DNA of 64,000 bases, taken from contig JAZKYY010000017.1 of assembly GCA_045612365.1 (NCBI GenBank), positions 248,001 to 312,000 on the forward strand. Reading direction: 5' to 3'. The notes beneath the pieces were generated by a model. The model was not told the origin of the DNA. It searched no databases and saw only the letters and a list, made by a program, of their open reading frames with translations. Source of the stretch: RGIG9608 sp045612365. GTDB lineage: Bacteria > Bacteroidota > Bacteroidia > Bacteroidales > Paludibacteraceae. Made by a program: the position numbers and the translations under genes. Of the stretch, positions 49,879 through 59,138 are shown piece by piece. Within the stretch, counting starts at the first letter, position 1, and the number at the start of each line of letters is the position of its first letter.

Positions 49879-50649
49879 ATGGAATCACTTACGTTGCTTA
49901 AAGTTGGGGGAGGAGTTGTAGAGGAACCCAATTCATTGGAAAAATTCCTAGATGATTTTGCAAAAGTTGAAGGACAAAAAGTGCTTGTTCATGGAGGTGG
50001 GCGTTCGGCAACCAAGATGGCAGAGCGCTTGGGTGTGGAAACCCAAATGGTAAATGGTAGGCGCATTACAAATGCGTCAATGTTGCAAGTTGTTACTATG
50101 GTTTATGGTGGACTTGTTAATAAAAACATTGTTGTTGAGTTGCAGTCGAGAGGGGTTGATGCTTTGGGGCTTACGGGTGCAGATATGAACTACATGCTTG
50201 CAGAAAAACGCAAGAATGCAGAGATTGATTATGGTTTTGTGGGTGATGTAAAAAAAGTTGATGCAAGAAAACTTCAAAATCTTATCAATCAAAATATTGT
50301 TCCTATTTTAGCACCTCTTACTCACGATGGTCATGGAAATCTTTTGAATACAAATGCTGATACTATAGCCGGAGAGGCAGCAAAGGCATTGGCGGAGTTG
50401 TACGATGTAACACTTGTTTTTTGCTTTGAGAAAAAAGGCGTTTTGCGCGATGAAAATGATGACGATAGTGTGATTCCTACACTTAACAAGGAAGACTTTT
50501 TGCATTATGTGGAGTCGGGGGTTATACAAGGAGGAATGATTCCTAAACTTCAGAATGCTTTTGAAGCACTAGAGGCGGGCGTAAAACGAGTGATTATTAC
50601 CAAGGCAGATGAAATAAACAAGAACTCTGGCACAACAATTACTTTGTAA
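49879..50649 (+). CDS. argB: Acetylglutamate kinase
   Basis: 256 aa. Phosphorylates N-acetyl (or N-succinyl) glutamate in arginine synthesis. Amino-acid-kinase fold: LLKVGGGVVEE (Lys and Gly loop), VLVHGGGRSATKMAERLG, GRRITNASMLQVVTMVYGGLVNKNIV, and NTNADTIAGEAAKALAELYDV with the ATP-binding Lys/Asp region later. No other arg gene is adjacent, which is unusual but not unknown. Length normal. Followed by a weak stem before manA. Confidence 0.95.
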   Translation: MESLTLLKVGGGVVEEPNSLEKFLDDFAKVEGQKVLVHGGGRSATKMAERLGVETQMVNGRRITNASMLQVVTMVYGGLVNKNIVVELQSRGVDALGLTGADMNYMLAEKRKNAEIDYGFVGDVKKVDARKLQNLINQNIVPILAPLTHDGHGNLLNTNADTIAGEAAKALAELYDVTLVFCFEKKGVLRDENDDDSVIPTLNKEDFLHYVESGVIQGGMIPKLQNAFEALEAGVKRVIITKADEINKNSGTTITL

Positions 50650-50691
50650 GAAAGAGTTTGAAATAAAAGGAAACTCTTGTTAACTTTTTTG

Positions 50692-50699
50692 TACATTTG
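50692..50699 (+). promoter_or_regulatory. -7 box TACATTTG, manA
   Basis: Exact TAnnTTTG match 30 nt before the manA ATG; nearest TTTG is 31 nt upstream. A possible argB hairpin (AAGAGTTT 50652-50659, AAACTCTT 50671-50678) lies just upstream, without a T-run. Confidence 0.45.
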
Positions 50700-50729
50700 C
50701 AAGAATTAGAATAAAAACATATACGAAAA

Positions 50730-51704
50730 ATGAAACTTTATCCATTGAAATTTACGCCTATTTTCAAAGATAAAATTTGGGGCGGACAAAAAATAAAAAC
50801 GGTTTTGGGACGCGATTTTGGCAAATTGCCAAATGCAGGTGAAAGTTGGGATATTTCGGGCGTCGAAGGCGACGAATCTGTAGTGAGTAATGGTGCTTTG
50901 GCAGGAAATAATTTGGCAGAATTGGTTGAAGTGTATATGGGCGATCTTGTTGGTGATAAGGTTTATGCTAAGCACGGAAATCAGTTCCCTCTTTTGGTGA
51001 AAGTGATTGATGCAAACGATGCACTTTCTATTCAGGTACATCCTGATGACGAAATGGCAGCGGAGCGCCACAATTCGTTGGGCAAAACTGAAATGTGGTA
51101 TCTTTTGGATGCTGACGATGATGCTTCGCTTATCTCTGGTTTTAATGGTGAAATATCAAAAGAAGAATATCTTACTCGTGTAGAAGATGCAACTTTAGAA
51201 GACGCTCTTCGTAGTTATCCTGTGAAAAAAGGTGATGTGTTTTTTATGCCTGCAGGAAGAGTTCACGCCATAGGCAAAGGATGTTTGATTGCTGAGATTC
51301 AGGAAACATCAGACATTACTTATCGTATCTACGATTTCAATCGTGTTGATGACAATGGAAATCACAGAGAACTTCATACCGAGTTGGCTGTTGATGCAAT
51401 AGATTTTTCATATGTTGACAATGCCAATATTCAGTACGAATTGAAAAATAATGAGCCTTGCAATGTTGTTGATTGTTCGCACTTCACTACAAATATTTTG
51501 CAGATAGAAGGATCCTTATCGCGCAACTATGAAGATTTGGATTCTTTTGTTATTTTGATGGGAGCAGAAGGTGAAACAACTATTGTTTGTGAAGATTGCG
51601 AAGAAACTATTTCAATGGGAGAAAGTGTTTTGATTCCTGCAGCATTGAACAATATTACGCTTAAGGCTCAAAACGGAAAGTTATTAGAATGTTACATTAA
51701 ATAA
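50730..51704 (+). CDS. manA: Mannose-6-phosphate isomerase
   Basis: 324 aa, class I (cupin) isomerase linking fructose-6-phosphate and mannose-6-phosphate for GDP-mannose or catabolism. PLKFTPIFKDKIWGGQKIKT, zinc-site QVHPDDEMAAE (His), KTEMWYLLDAD (Glu) and the later AGRVHAIGKGCLIAEIQETSDITYRIYDFNRVD (His and catalytic Arg region) are visible. Full length, followed 14 nt later by the phosphohexomutase, its functional neighbour. Confidence 0.95.
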   Translation: MKLYPLKFTPIFKDKIWGGQKIKTVLGRDFGKLPNAGESWDISGVEGDESVVSNGALAGNNLAELVEVYMGDLVGDKVYAKHGNQFPLLVKVIDANDALSIQVHPDDEMAAERHNSLGKTEMWYLLDADDDASLISGFNGEISKEEYLTRVEDATLEDALRSYPVKKGDVFFMPAGRVHAIGKGCLIAEIQETSDITYRIYDFNRVDDNGNHRELHTELAVDAIDFSYVDNANIQYELKNNEPCNVVDCSHFTTNILQIEGSLSRNYEDLDSFVILMGAEGETTIVCEDCEETISMGESVLIPAALNNITLKAQNGKLLECYIK

Positions 51705-51718
51705 AATAGATAAAAATT

Positions 51719-53461
51719 ATGGAAAACACAGAATTATTACAACAAGTTACCGCAAAAGCTAACTCTTGGCTCAATGGTAATTACGATGAAGAAACCAAAA
51801 ATGCTATCCGCCAAATGTTGGCTTCCGAAGATAAAACGGAGCTGATAGAGTGTTTTTATAAAGATCTTGAATTTGGAACAGGAGGTTTGAGAGGAATTAT
51901 GGGAGTCGGCTCAAACCGAATGAATATCTATACTGTAGGAGCTGCTACTCAAGGTTTGAGCAACTACTTGAATAAGGAGTTTGCAGGAAAACAAATTAGT
52001 GTGGTAGTGGGACATGATTGTCGCAACAATAGTCGCCTTTTTGCAGAAATTTCGGCAGATATTTTTTCTGCTAATGGAATAAAGGTTTATCTTTTTGAAT
52101 CGTTACGTCCTACTCCTGAAATTTCTTTTGCAATTCGTCAGTTGGGTTGTCAGAGTGGTATTATTCTTACTGCAAGTCATAACCCAAAAGAGTACAACGG
52201 CTACAAAGCATATTGGAGCGATGGAGCACAAATTATTGCCCCACACGATAAAAACATTATTGAAGAGGTAGAAAAAGTATCTATTAACGATATCAAATTC
52301 TCACCAAACAAAGAACTTATTCAAATCATTGGAGAAGACATCGATAAAGTTTATTTGGAAAATGTAAAAAGTATTTTCCTTTCACCTGAATCAATTCAAC
52401 GCAATAAGGATTTGAAAATTGTTTTCACTCCAATTCATGGCACAGGAATTACGTTGATTCCTCGCTGCTTGAAAGAAATTGGTTTTGAAAATGTGATTCT
52501 TGTTGACGAACAATGTGTTGTGAGTGGCGATTTTCCAACGGTAGTTTCTCCAAATCCAGAAGAACCTGCGGCCTTGGATATGGCGATTAAAAAAGCGCAA
52601 GCGGTTGATGCCGATATTGTTATGGCATCTGATCCTGACGCTGACCGTATGGGAATTGCTGTGAAGAACGACAAAAACGAATGGATTCTCATCAATGGAA
52701 ACCAAACTGCGATAATGTTTACTTACTATATTTTGAAACGTCGTCAGGAATTAGGAATTCTTAAATCTGACGATTTTATGGTAAAAACAATTGTAACATC
52801 GGAGCTTTCTAAGAAAATCTGCGATGCGTTTGGAATCGAAATGTTCGATTGCTACACAGGATTTAAGTGGATTGCTGCTGTAGTTCGCGACAATGAAAGT
52901 AAACGCAAATACATCGGTGGTGGAGAAGAAAGTTACGGTTATATGCCAGCCGATTTTGTAAGAGATAAAGATGCGGTTTCGAGTTGTGCTTTGATGGCAG
53001 AAATGACAGCTTGGGCAAAAGACAATGGAATGACAATTTATGAATTGTTACAAAAAATCTATCTTGAATTTGGCTTTAGCAAAGAAAAAGGAATTTCTAT
53101 TGTAAAGAAAGGAAAAACAGGAGCAGAGGAAATTGTGGAAATGATGAAAAATTTCCGTCAAAACCCTCCGAAAGAACTTGCTGGTTCGGCAGTTGCTGTT
53201 GTAAAGGATTATCAGATGCTAAAAGAAACTGACGTAAAAACAGGTCAGGTAAAAGATTTAGATTTCCCATGCACAAGTAATGTAATTCAATATTTCTCTG
53301 AAGATGGTATAAAAGTTTCTATTCGCCCATCAGGAACAGAACCTAAAATTAAGTTCTATGTAGAGGTAACTTGCAAAATGGATTGTATCTGCAATTACGA
53401 AAAGGTAGAACAACTTGCTACAGAAAAGATTGAGTTGGTGAAAAAATCTTTAGGAATTTAG
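51719..53461 (+). CDS. Phosphoglucomutase/phosphomannomutase
   Basis: 580 aa. Alpha-D-phosphohexomutase: shifts phosphate between C1 and C6 of glucose or mannose phosphate. Domain 1 carries the phosphoserine loop TASHNPKEYNGYKAYW, domain 2 the metal site SDPDADRMGIA, domain 3 the sugar loop GGEESYGYM and domain 4 the phosphate-binding RPSGTEPKIKFYVEV. Length (580 aa) fits the PgmA/YbbT-like long group. Adjacent manA suggests mannose-phosphate or nucleotide-sugar supply. Confidence 0.95.
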   Translation: MENTELLQQVTAKANSWLNGNYDEETKNAIRQMLASEDKTELIECFYKDLEFGTGGLRGIMGVGSNRMNIYTVGAATQGLSNYLNKEFAGKQISVVVGHDCRNNSRLFAEISADIFSANGIKVYLFESLRPTPEISFAIRQLGCQSGIILTASHNPKEYNGYKAYWSDGAQIIAPHDKNIIEEVEKVSINDIKFSPNKELIQIIGEDIDKVYLENVKSIFLSPESIQRNKDLKIVFTPIHGTGITLIPRCLKEIGFENVILVDEQCVVSGDFPTVVSPNPEEPAALDMAIKKAQAVDADIVMASDPDADRMGIAVKNDKNEWILINGNQTAIMFTYYILKRRQELGILKSDDFMVKTIVTSELSKKICDAFGIEMFDCYTGFKWIAAVVRDNESKRKYIGGGEESYGYMPADFVRDKDAVSSCALMAEMTAWAKDNGMTIYELLQKIYLEFGFSKEKGISIVKKGKTGAEEIVEMMKNFRQNPPKELAGSAVAVVKDYQMLKETDVKTGQVKDLDFPCTSNVIQYFSEDGIKVSIRPSGTEPKIKFYVEVTCKMDCICNYEKVEQLATEKIELVKKSLGI

Positions 53462-53488
53462 TCCTTTGAATTCTTAATGAAATAAGAA

Positions 53489-53516
53489 AAAGAGAGAACT
53501 AGTTCTCTCTTTTTTG
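53489..53516 (+). terminator. Terminator of manA-phosphohexomutase
   Basis: AGAGAGAACTAGTTCTCTCT (53491-53510), a perfect palindrome, then T6. The rest up to 53684 shows no gene or clear fold. Confidence 0.88.
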
Positions 53517-53684
53517 TTTTGTTAATCTTCTTTGGAAATATAATCGTTGAGTTTCTTTTTGGAAGTTCTCTTCGGAACCTTTTTCTATGAATGATCAATT
53601 AGTTTCCTTAATCAAATCCTCATTCAAGTGGTTAATCCAATATTTTTTTGTAAAATGCTATGTTGGTTCAACAGCATCACTCGA

Positions 53685-53837
53685 TTAATTTTTGTTTAAT
53701 ATTACCAAAGCGGCGATGATGCCAGGAACCCAACCGCATAATGTTAACAAGAATACAATTAATATAGATCCACAACCATAATCTATGACTGATAACGGAG
53801 GGAAGATGATTGCTAGTAAAACTCTGAATAGTGACAT
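53685..53837 (-). CDS. YqaE/Pmp3-family membrane peptide
   Basis: 50 aa, start ATG 53837: begins MSLFRVLLAIIFPPLSVIDY and continues GCGSILIVFLLTLCGWVPGI to a short tail ending LNKN. Two hydrophobic helices joined by a PPLSV turn and ending in a WVPGIIAA segment match the Pmp3/YqaE family. These tiny proteins are widespread and stress-related in other organisms; function here unknown. Lone gene, 33 nt after the mnmA stop on the same strand, possibly read from that transcript. Confidence 0.88.
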   Translation of the reverse strand: MSLFRVLLAIIFPPLSVIDYGCGSILIVFLLTLCGWVPGIIAALVILNKN

Positions 53838-53870
53838 AAATGATTTATTTTATAGTTAGAATATCTTTTA

Positions 53871-54935
53871 TTAGAAAATAATGCCTGAACCCAAACATTT
53901 TTTGTGTTCGGTATCATAAATCACACCAAACTGACCAGGTGCAACACCTTGTTGTTTTTCATTTGCAGTGATTTCGTAAATATCACCAAAGCGGTGAATT
54001 GTGCCTTGTGTGAAATCTGGCGTATGTCTAATTTTGAATGAAATGGGTTTTTCGTCGGAGAATTCGCCCCAAGGATCTTCAGTAATAAAGTGCATGTTTC
54101 TCAAGCGAACGCAGTTCTCGTATTGTTTCTCTGTATCAAATCCGCACGAAACATAAATAATGTTTTCTTCCACATCTTTTTTTATCACATACCAAGGTCC
54201 TCCGCTTAAGCCAAGTCCTTTGCGTTGTCCTATGGTGTGAAACCAAAAACCCTTGTGTTTGCCAAGAATCTTGCCTGTCTCTAGTTCTACAATTTTACCT
54301 TCCTTTTCTCCTAGATTTCTGCGGATAAAGTCATTATAGTTGATTTTACCTAAGAAGCAGATACCTTGACTATCTTTGCGAAAAGCACTTGGAAGATTAT
54401 TGTCGATAGCAATTTTTCTCACATCACTTTTCATCATATTCCCGATTGGGAAAAGAATCTTTGAAAGTTGTTTGTAGGTAATTTGTGCTAAAAAATCGGT
54501 TTGGTCTTTTACCGGGTCTATGGTTGTACCAAGATATTTTTTCCCGTTTTCTTCTAAAATTGTAGCATAATGTCCCGTTGAAATTCGGTCAAATTCGTGT
54601 CCCCATTTTTCTTCGAAATAACCAAATTTTATCATTCGGTTGCACATCATATCTGGATTAGGTGTCAATCCTTTACGGATTTGTTCTATGGTGTATGCCA
54701 CCACATGATCCCAATACTCTTGGTGCAAAGATACTTCTTCTACCTTGCATCCATATTTTTTTCCTAGAATTCGAACTATAGCCATATCGTCTTCGGCGGG
54801 GCAATCGATGTATCCGTGCTCGTCTTCCATGCCAATTTTGATGTAAAAGAGCGTTGGATCAAAACCTTGTTCTTTTAACAGGTGAACAGTTACCGAACTA
54901 TCCACGCCTCCTGAAACCAATGCAGCTATATTCAT
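53871..54935 (-). CDS. mnmA: tRNA-specific 2-thiouridylase
   Basis: 354 aa. Adds the 2-thio group to U34 of tRNA-Lys, -Glu and -Gln. PP-loop ATP site VSGGVDSSVTVHLL; the two catalytic Cys are in NPDMMCNRMIKFG and QGICFLGKINYNDF; HTIGQRKGLGLSGGPWYVI is the family signature. Length normal. Last gene of the minus-strand run from purD; its start is 6 nt after the polyprenyl synthase stop. Confidence 0.95.
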   Translation of the reverse strand: MNIAALVSGGVDSSVTVHLLKEQGFDPTLFYIKIGMEDEHGYIDCPAEDDMAIVRILGKKYGCKVEEVSLHQEYWDHVVAYTIEQIRKGLTPNPDMMCNRMIKFGYFEEKWGHEFDRISTGHYATILEENGKKYLGTTIDPVKDQTDFLAQITYKQLSKILFPIGNMMKSDVRKIAIDNNLPSAFRKDSQGICFLGKINYNDFIRRNLGEKEGKIVELETGKILGKHKGFWFHTIGQRKGLGLSGGPWYVIKKDVEENIIYVSCGFDTEKQYENCVRLRNMHFITEDPWGEFSDEKPISFKIRHTPDFTQGTIHRFGDIYEITANEKQQGVAPGQFGVIYDTEHKKCLGSGIIF

Positions 54936-54941
54936 AATAAA

Positions 54942-55919
54942 TTATTTTTTTCGTTCCGAAATATAGTTAGTGATGAGCACAAGCGACTGACGTACTTGTG
55001 AATCAGGAAAAGAATATAGAATGTCTAATGCTTTTTTCTTGTATTCTTCCATTTTTTCTGTTGCCAGTTCTATGCCTTTATTTTGCTCAACAATAGAAAG
55101 TAAGGTTTGGAGATCTTCTGGTTGGAAGCTTTTGTTTTGAATCATGTTTTTTACTAACTCAAGTTCTGTGTCAGTGGATCTTCCCAAACTATAGATAAGT
55201 GGAAGAGTGATTTTCCCTTCTCTTATGTCGTTAAAAGTAGGTTTCCCTGTATTTATCGTTGGAGAATAGTCAAAAATATCGTCCTTTATTTGAAAAATAA
55301 TTCCAAGGTATTCTCCAAACAAAACTAGTTTTTGAATAGTTTCTTCCGAAGCGTTTGCGGTAACTGCAGCAATTTTTGCACAAGTGGAGAATAGTGCTGC
55401 AGTTTTCTTTTTGATTATTCGGAAATAATTCTCCTGACTCCATTCAGTTTTGTTTGAATAGTAGAGTTGAAGCAACTCGCCGTCGGAAAGTTCGCTGGTG
55501 AGGTTTGCCAAACATTTGTTGATTCGCTCATCATTTTCTAGCTTTTCGAAGCAGAGATTCATCACTTTTGCAAGTAGATAATCGCCTGCTAATACGGCTA
55601 TTTGATTGCTAAATTCTGCATTTACACTTTTTTTCCCTCTACGGAGTAAGGTGTTGTCTATAACATCGTCGTGAATGAGACTAGCCATATGGAGGATTTC
55701 AACAATAGCAGCCGAAAAAATTGTTTTTGTGTTTATCTCGCCACAAAGTTTGGCAATAAGCAACAAAAAAATTGGGCGTATTTGCTTGCCTTTCTGCTGA
55801 ATTACTTGTTCAAATATGGAGCGCAATAACGGATTTTCCGATTGAAAAAGATCTTTGTACGACTCTTCAAACGCACAAAATTCTTTTGCAATAGGACTTT
55901 TTATCTCTTCCGGAAACAT
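54942..55919 (-). CDS. Polyprenyl diphosphate synthase (trans)
   Basis: 325 aa. Extends farnesyl or geranyl diphosphate with isopentenyl units for quinone side chains or lipid carriers. First aspartate-rich motif HDDVIDNTLLRRG, second KDDIFDY; G/K-rich substrate segments KQIRPIF and GELLQLYY...W. All-alpha, soluble. Chain length cannot be read, but the octaprenyl (IspB)-like group is probable given its length. Sits between ftsZ and mnmA. Confidence 0.92.
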   Translation of the reverse strand: MFPEEIKSPIAKEFCAFEESYKDLFQSENPLLRSIFEQVIQQKGKQIRPIFLLLIAKLCGEINTKTIFSAAIVEILHMASLIHDDVIDNTLLRRGKKSVNAEFSNQIAVLAGDYLLAKVMNLCFEKLENDERINKCLANLTSELSDGELLQLYYSNKTEWSQENYFRIIKKKTAALFSTCAKIAAVTANASEETIQKLVLFGEYLGIIFQIKDDIFDYSPTINTGKPTFNDIREGKITLPLIYSLGRSTDTELELVKNMIQNKSFQPEDLQTLLSIVEQNKGIELATEKMEEYKKKALDILYSFPDSQVRQSLVLITNYISERKK

Positions 55920-55949
55920 TCTATGTATGTTTTTTTTGTATTATACAAA

Positions 55950-57104
55950 TCAATTTACTCGTTTGATGGCTGGTTCGTTTTCCAACTCTTCAAGAAGATC
56001 TAAATTGTCCAAATCTTCTACCTTGAGAGTGTTTGTTGGTCTACGAAGTTTTTCCAAAATATTGTCAACAACGGAATCTTGATTCTTCTCTCTTTCATCA
56101 TATTCTCCGTTATTAGCGTCATTCAGTGCTTTAAATTCAGGTATAACATCGCTGCTAAAACCAGTTACAATAAGTGTGATTTTTACTTTGTTTTTTAAAT
56201 CATTGTCAAAAGTAACTCCCCAGATTAGTTCAATATCTTCATCCATTTGTTCCATGAATGAGACAAAGGTTTCGATTTCTTCTTGTGGAAAATCATCAGG
56301 GCAATATAGATTGAACAACATTCTTTTTGCCTTTTGGTAACCTGTGTCTTGTACCAATGGCGAGTTTAATGCATTTTTCAAAGCCTTATCAACTCGATTT
56401 TCGCCTTCGCCTTCGCCAATGTTCATCAGTACGAAACCTCCATTTCGCATTGTTGAGTCTACATCGGCAAAGTCTAAATTGATATGTCCGGTAACGGTAA
56501 TAATCTCAGCAATTCCTTTTACTGCCTGACAAAGCACTTCGTTTACCTTGCCTAAAGCATTTTTGAACGTAAGGTCGGGATAAGCGTCTTTCAACTTAGA
56601 GTTTTGAATAACTAATAATGCGTCAACGTTTTTACTCAACTCAATTACTCCCTCGTATGCCAATTTGAATTTCTTTTTTCCTTCCCAAGCAAATGGAACA
56701 GAAACAACTCCAACTGTAAGAATTTTTTTCTCTTTTGCGATTTGAGCAACAATAGGAGCAGCTCCAGTACCAGTTCCTCCACCCATCGAGGCAGTAATAA
56801 AAACCATTTGAGTATCTTCCAAAATATTTTCAATTTCAGCTCTTGCGTTTTCCGCTGCTTCTTTTGAAACCATTGGACGACCTCCTGCACCAAGACCCGT
56901 GCCAAGTTGGATTTTTGTTTCGATAGAAGATTCGCTCAATGCCCATTGGTCTGTGTTACAAAGAGCAAATGAGACATCAGTAATTCCTTGTTGATACATG
57001 TAGTTTACGGCATTTCCACCACCACCACCAACGCCAATAACTTTTATCAACTGCGATTTGGTTTTTGCTAATTTATAATCTAATCCTATTACATTTGAAT
57101 CCAT
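55950..57104 (-). CDS. ftsZ: Cell division protein FtsZ
   Basis: 384 aa. Tubulin-like GTPase forming the Z ring. IKVIGVGGGGGNAVNYMYQQG, the T4 tubulin signature MGGGTGTGAAPIVAQIAKE, KNVDALLVIQN and TGYQKAKRMLF are present. The C-terminal linker ends in PAIKRVN, a plausible conserved tail for FtsA binding. Slightly short for Bacteroidota (often 400+ aa) because the linker is short. Preceded by ftsA with an 18-nt gap. Confidence 0.97.
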   Translation of the reverse strand: MDSNVIGLDYKLAKTKSQLIKVIGVGGGGGNAVNYMYQQGITDVSFALCNTDQWALSESSIETKIQLGTGLGAGGRPMVSKEAAENARAEIENILEDTQMVFITASMGGGTGTGAAPIVAQIAKEKKILTVGVVSVPFAWEGKKKFKLAYEGVIELSKNVDALLVIQNSKLKDAYPDLTFKNALGKVNEVLCQAVKGIAEIITVTGHINLDFADVDSTMRNGGFVLMNIGEGEGENRVDKALKNALNSPLVQDTGYQKAKRMLFNLYCPDDFPQEEIETFVSFMEQMDEDIELIWGVTFDNDLKNKVKITLIVTGFSSDVIPEFKALNDANNGEYDEREKNQDSVVDNILEKLRRPTNTLKVEDLDNLDLLEELENEPAIKRVN

Positions 57105-57121
57105 TTGTTGCTCTTTTGTTT

Positions 57122-58393
57122 TTAGTCGTTGAACATATTTCCAAACTTATTCCACACATTGTTGAGATTTTTTTCTTTCTTCTCATCTTTCGTTTTGATC
57201 TCTTTTTGTTCACAACAATTTTGCTCTCCATTGCTGAGAAGGGACAAAATCAAAGCATTTTCTGGTTTTGCAAACTCTGATGCGGTAAAGTTATCGTAAG
57301 AAATGTTGCGAACTTCGGCCAACAATTTAGTTTGTAGCAAATCTGCAAAGCATCTTAGTTTTGAGCCGCCTCCTGTAAGAACAATTCCTCCATTCAGTTC
57401 GATGTCGCCAATTCTACTTTTTATCAGTTGCAAAATTTCCATCAAACGTCCCATAGTTACGTTTTCAATCTGTTTGCGAGAAATGGACATTTCGCTAGTT
57501 TTTGCTTTCCAAGAGTCATTAGACGTTAAAGATAAATTCATTTTGAAGAACTCTCCTTTTTCTTCTGGTAATGAATAGATGTTGCAAATGTCATTTGTAA
57601 TACTTTGAGAACCAAAAGGAATTACAAACAAATCTTTTAACTTACCTGATTCGAAAGCAATACATGATGTACAGTTTGCTCCAAAGTCAATCAACAAACA
57701 ATTGTTGTTTTTTTCTGCCTCGCTTAGGTATGTTTTTGCCATTGCCAATAGAGCAGTGTTTTTTATGGCAGAGTAGTTTTTTGTTTTCTCAAATAGTTTG
57801 TTCAATTTTTCTTGTAAGTTTGGTTTGCTTTTTACTACAAGATAATTGATTTTTAGAATATCGCCTTTTTGACCGATGACATCACTTAGTTCGTTGCCAT
57901 CTAAATTGTAGTTTTTTATAATAAGTTTGTGAAGAATGGGAATTTTCTCAGAATCATCTAACTGAGCAGAGTCAAATAGCCCTTCTGATGTTTGCAACTC
58001 TTGAACAATGTTTTGGTTTTTCAAATCATTCAAGATTTGTTTCTTAATTTCTTTTATTGTATTCGCACTAATAATGCTTTTTAGTATAACGTTTTTTGAG
58101 AGATTTTCGCTACGCAAAGAATGGCCACCAACTGCGTAGTAAAAAGACTTTATGATAATATTTTCGCCAAGTTTGTCATTTACGGACGTTTGTAGTTTTT
58201 TCAAAAGAGTAGAAACCTCATCTGCTATTTTGTCAATATTGCAAATAATACCTCTCCTAATACAATTTTTTGGAGTAGGCTTTTCGCATAAATCAATGAT
58301 TTGAAAAGTTTTACTATTTTCTTTCTTTTGTGCTGCAGCAGCCACCAATCTTGAGCTTCCTAAATCTATTGCAACTATAATATTATCGTTCAT
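57122..58393 (-). CDS. ftsA: Cell division protein FtsA
   Basis: 423 aa from the ATG at 58393; an in-frame non-ATG upstream extension lies in the leader. Actin-like ATPase anchoring FtsZ to the membrane. Phosphate-1 loop NIIVAIDLGSSRLVAAAAQ, second loop CLLIDFGANCTSCIAFESGKL and third GIVLTGGGSKLRCFADLLQ; SHS2/1C region near 90-170. C-terminus lacks an obvious amphipathic membrane tail (ends NVWNKFGNMFND), which is a shortened but possible one. Confidence 0.94.
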   Translation of the reverse strand: MNDNIIVAIDLGSSRLVAAAAQKKENSKTFQIIDLCEKPTPKNCIRRGIICNIDKIADEVSTLLKKLQTSVNDKLGENIIIKSFYYAVGGHSLRSENLSKNVILKSIISANTIKEIKKQILNDLKNQNIVQELQTSEGLFDSAQLDDSEKIPILHKLIIKNYNLDGNELSDVIGQKGDILKINYLVVKSKPNLQEKLNKLFEKTKNYSAIKNTALLAMAKTYLSEAEKNNNCLLIDFGANCTSCIAFESGKLKDLFVIPFGSQSITNDICNIYSLPEEKGEFFKMNLSLTSNDSWKAKTSEMSISRKQIENVTMGRLMEILQLIKSRIGDIELNGGIVLTGGGSKLRCFADLLQTKLLAEVRNISYDNFTASEFAKPENALILSLLSNGEQNCCEQKEIKTKDEKKEKNLNNVWNKFGNMFND

Positions 58394-58406
58394 GTAAAAT
58401 GTATGT

Positions 58407-59135
58407 TTATTTAATTCCAATAACTTGATTTTTGTAACGCAAATCTAACTTTTTATACCTGTTCCAATCCATTTGATTCATTCCATTCAGATAAAAAGTT
58501 TTAAGTTTACTTAGTTTTTTTTCGTAATTCTCAAACTCTCCCAATATGATTTGGTGATTTCCAACTCGTGGAGTGAGTTCTACCAAAGTGCTGTCAATAA
58601 CGTGAATTTGTTCTATTTGAGCGTCCCAAAAATCTTCTTTGCTAATGTATTCCATAAAATCAATAATTACGGGCAAAGGGACTTTTTCGACATTTCCGGT
58701 AACGATGGGAACATGTGCTGTGCATTGTAGCGATGTTGGCATTCGTTTTCCGTTTGTGTCAATGTAAAAATCCTCATTGCTCATTATTCTAAAGAAAGGT
58801 TTTCTTTGGAGAACCTCTATTTGTATGCTTCCAGAAGGTGTTTTGAAACATTCGGCTCGTTCTACAGCTACATGTTTTTCCACTTCGTTTTCTATGGTTT
58901 CTACATTTATTTCGGTTAGCATTTTTCCTATTGGAGTAAGATTTGAATTTGCTAGTAAAATAGCAATATCTTTTTCTGTAATGAAGTGAAGACTAGTACT
59001 GTCTTTTATTTCTACTTGCATTTTTTTACAAATCAAACTTTCTTTTTGTTTTGAAAAAAATGTCATAGAAAAGACAATGTAGCAACTAACTACAATCAAC
59101 CCCAATAAAATTAATATGCTCCGAAAAATCTTCAT
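58407..59135 (-). CDS. ftsQ: Cell division protein FtsQ
   Basis: 242 aa. Bitopic division protein linking cytoplasmic and periplasmic divisome parts. One membrane helix (FRSILILLGLIVVSCYIVFSM), then a POTRA-like domain (VEIKDSTSLHFITEKDIAILL...VERAECFKTPSGSIQIEVLQRKPFFRI) and a beta domain. Low conservation makes the name rest partly on position between murC and ftsA, which is strong. Starts 3 nt after murC ends. Confidence 0.9.
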   Translation of the reverse strand: MKIFRSILILLGLIVVSCYIVFSMTFFSKQKESLICKKMQVEIKDSTSLHFITEKDIAILLANSNLTPIGKMLTEINVETIENEVEKHVAVERAECFKTPSGSIQIEVLQRKPFFRIMSNEDFYIDTNGKRMPTSLQCTAHVPIVTGNVEKVPLPVIIDFMEYISKEDFWDAQIEQIHVIDSTLVELTPRVGNHQIILGEFENYEKKLSKLKTFYLNGMNQMDWNRYKKLDLRYKNQVIGIK

Positions 59136-59138
59136 GTT

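Noticed and set aside
53517..53684. Possible gene or small RNA downstream of the phosphohexomutase terminator
   Set aside because: Only short, weak stems and no promoter; I see nothing supportable.
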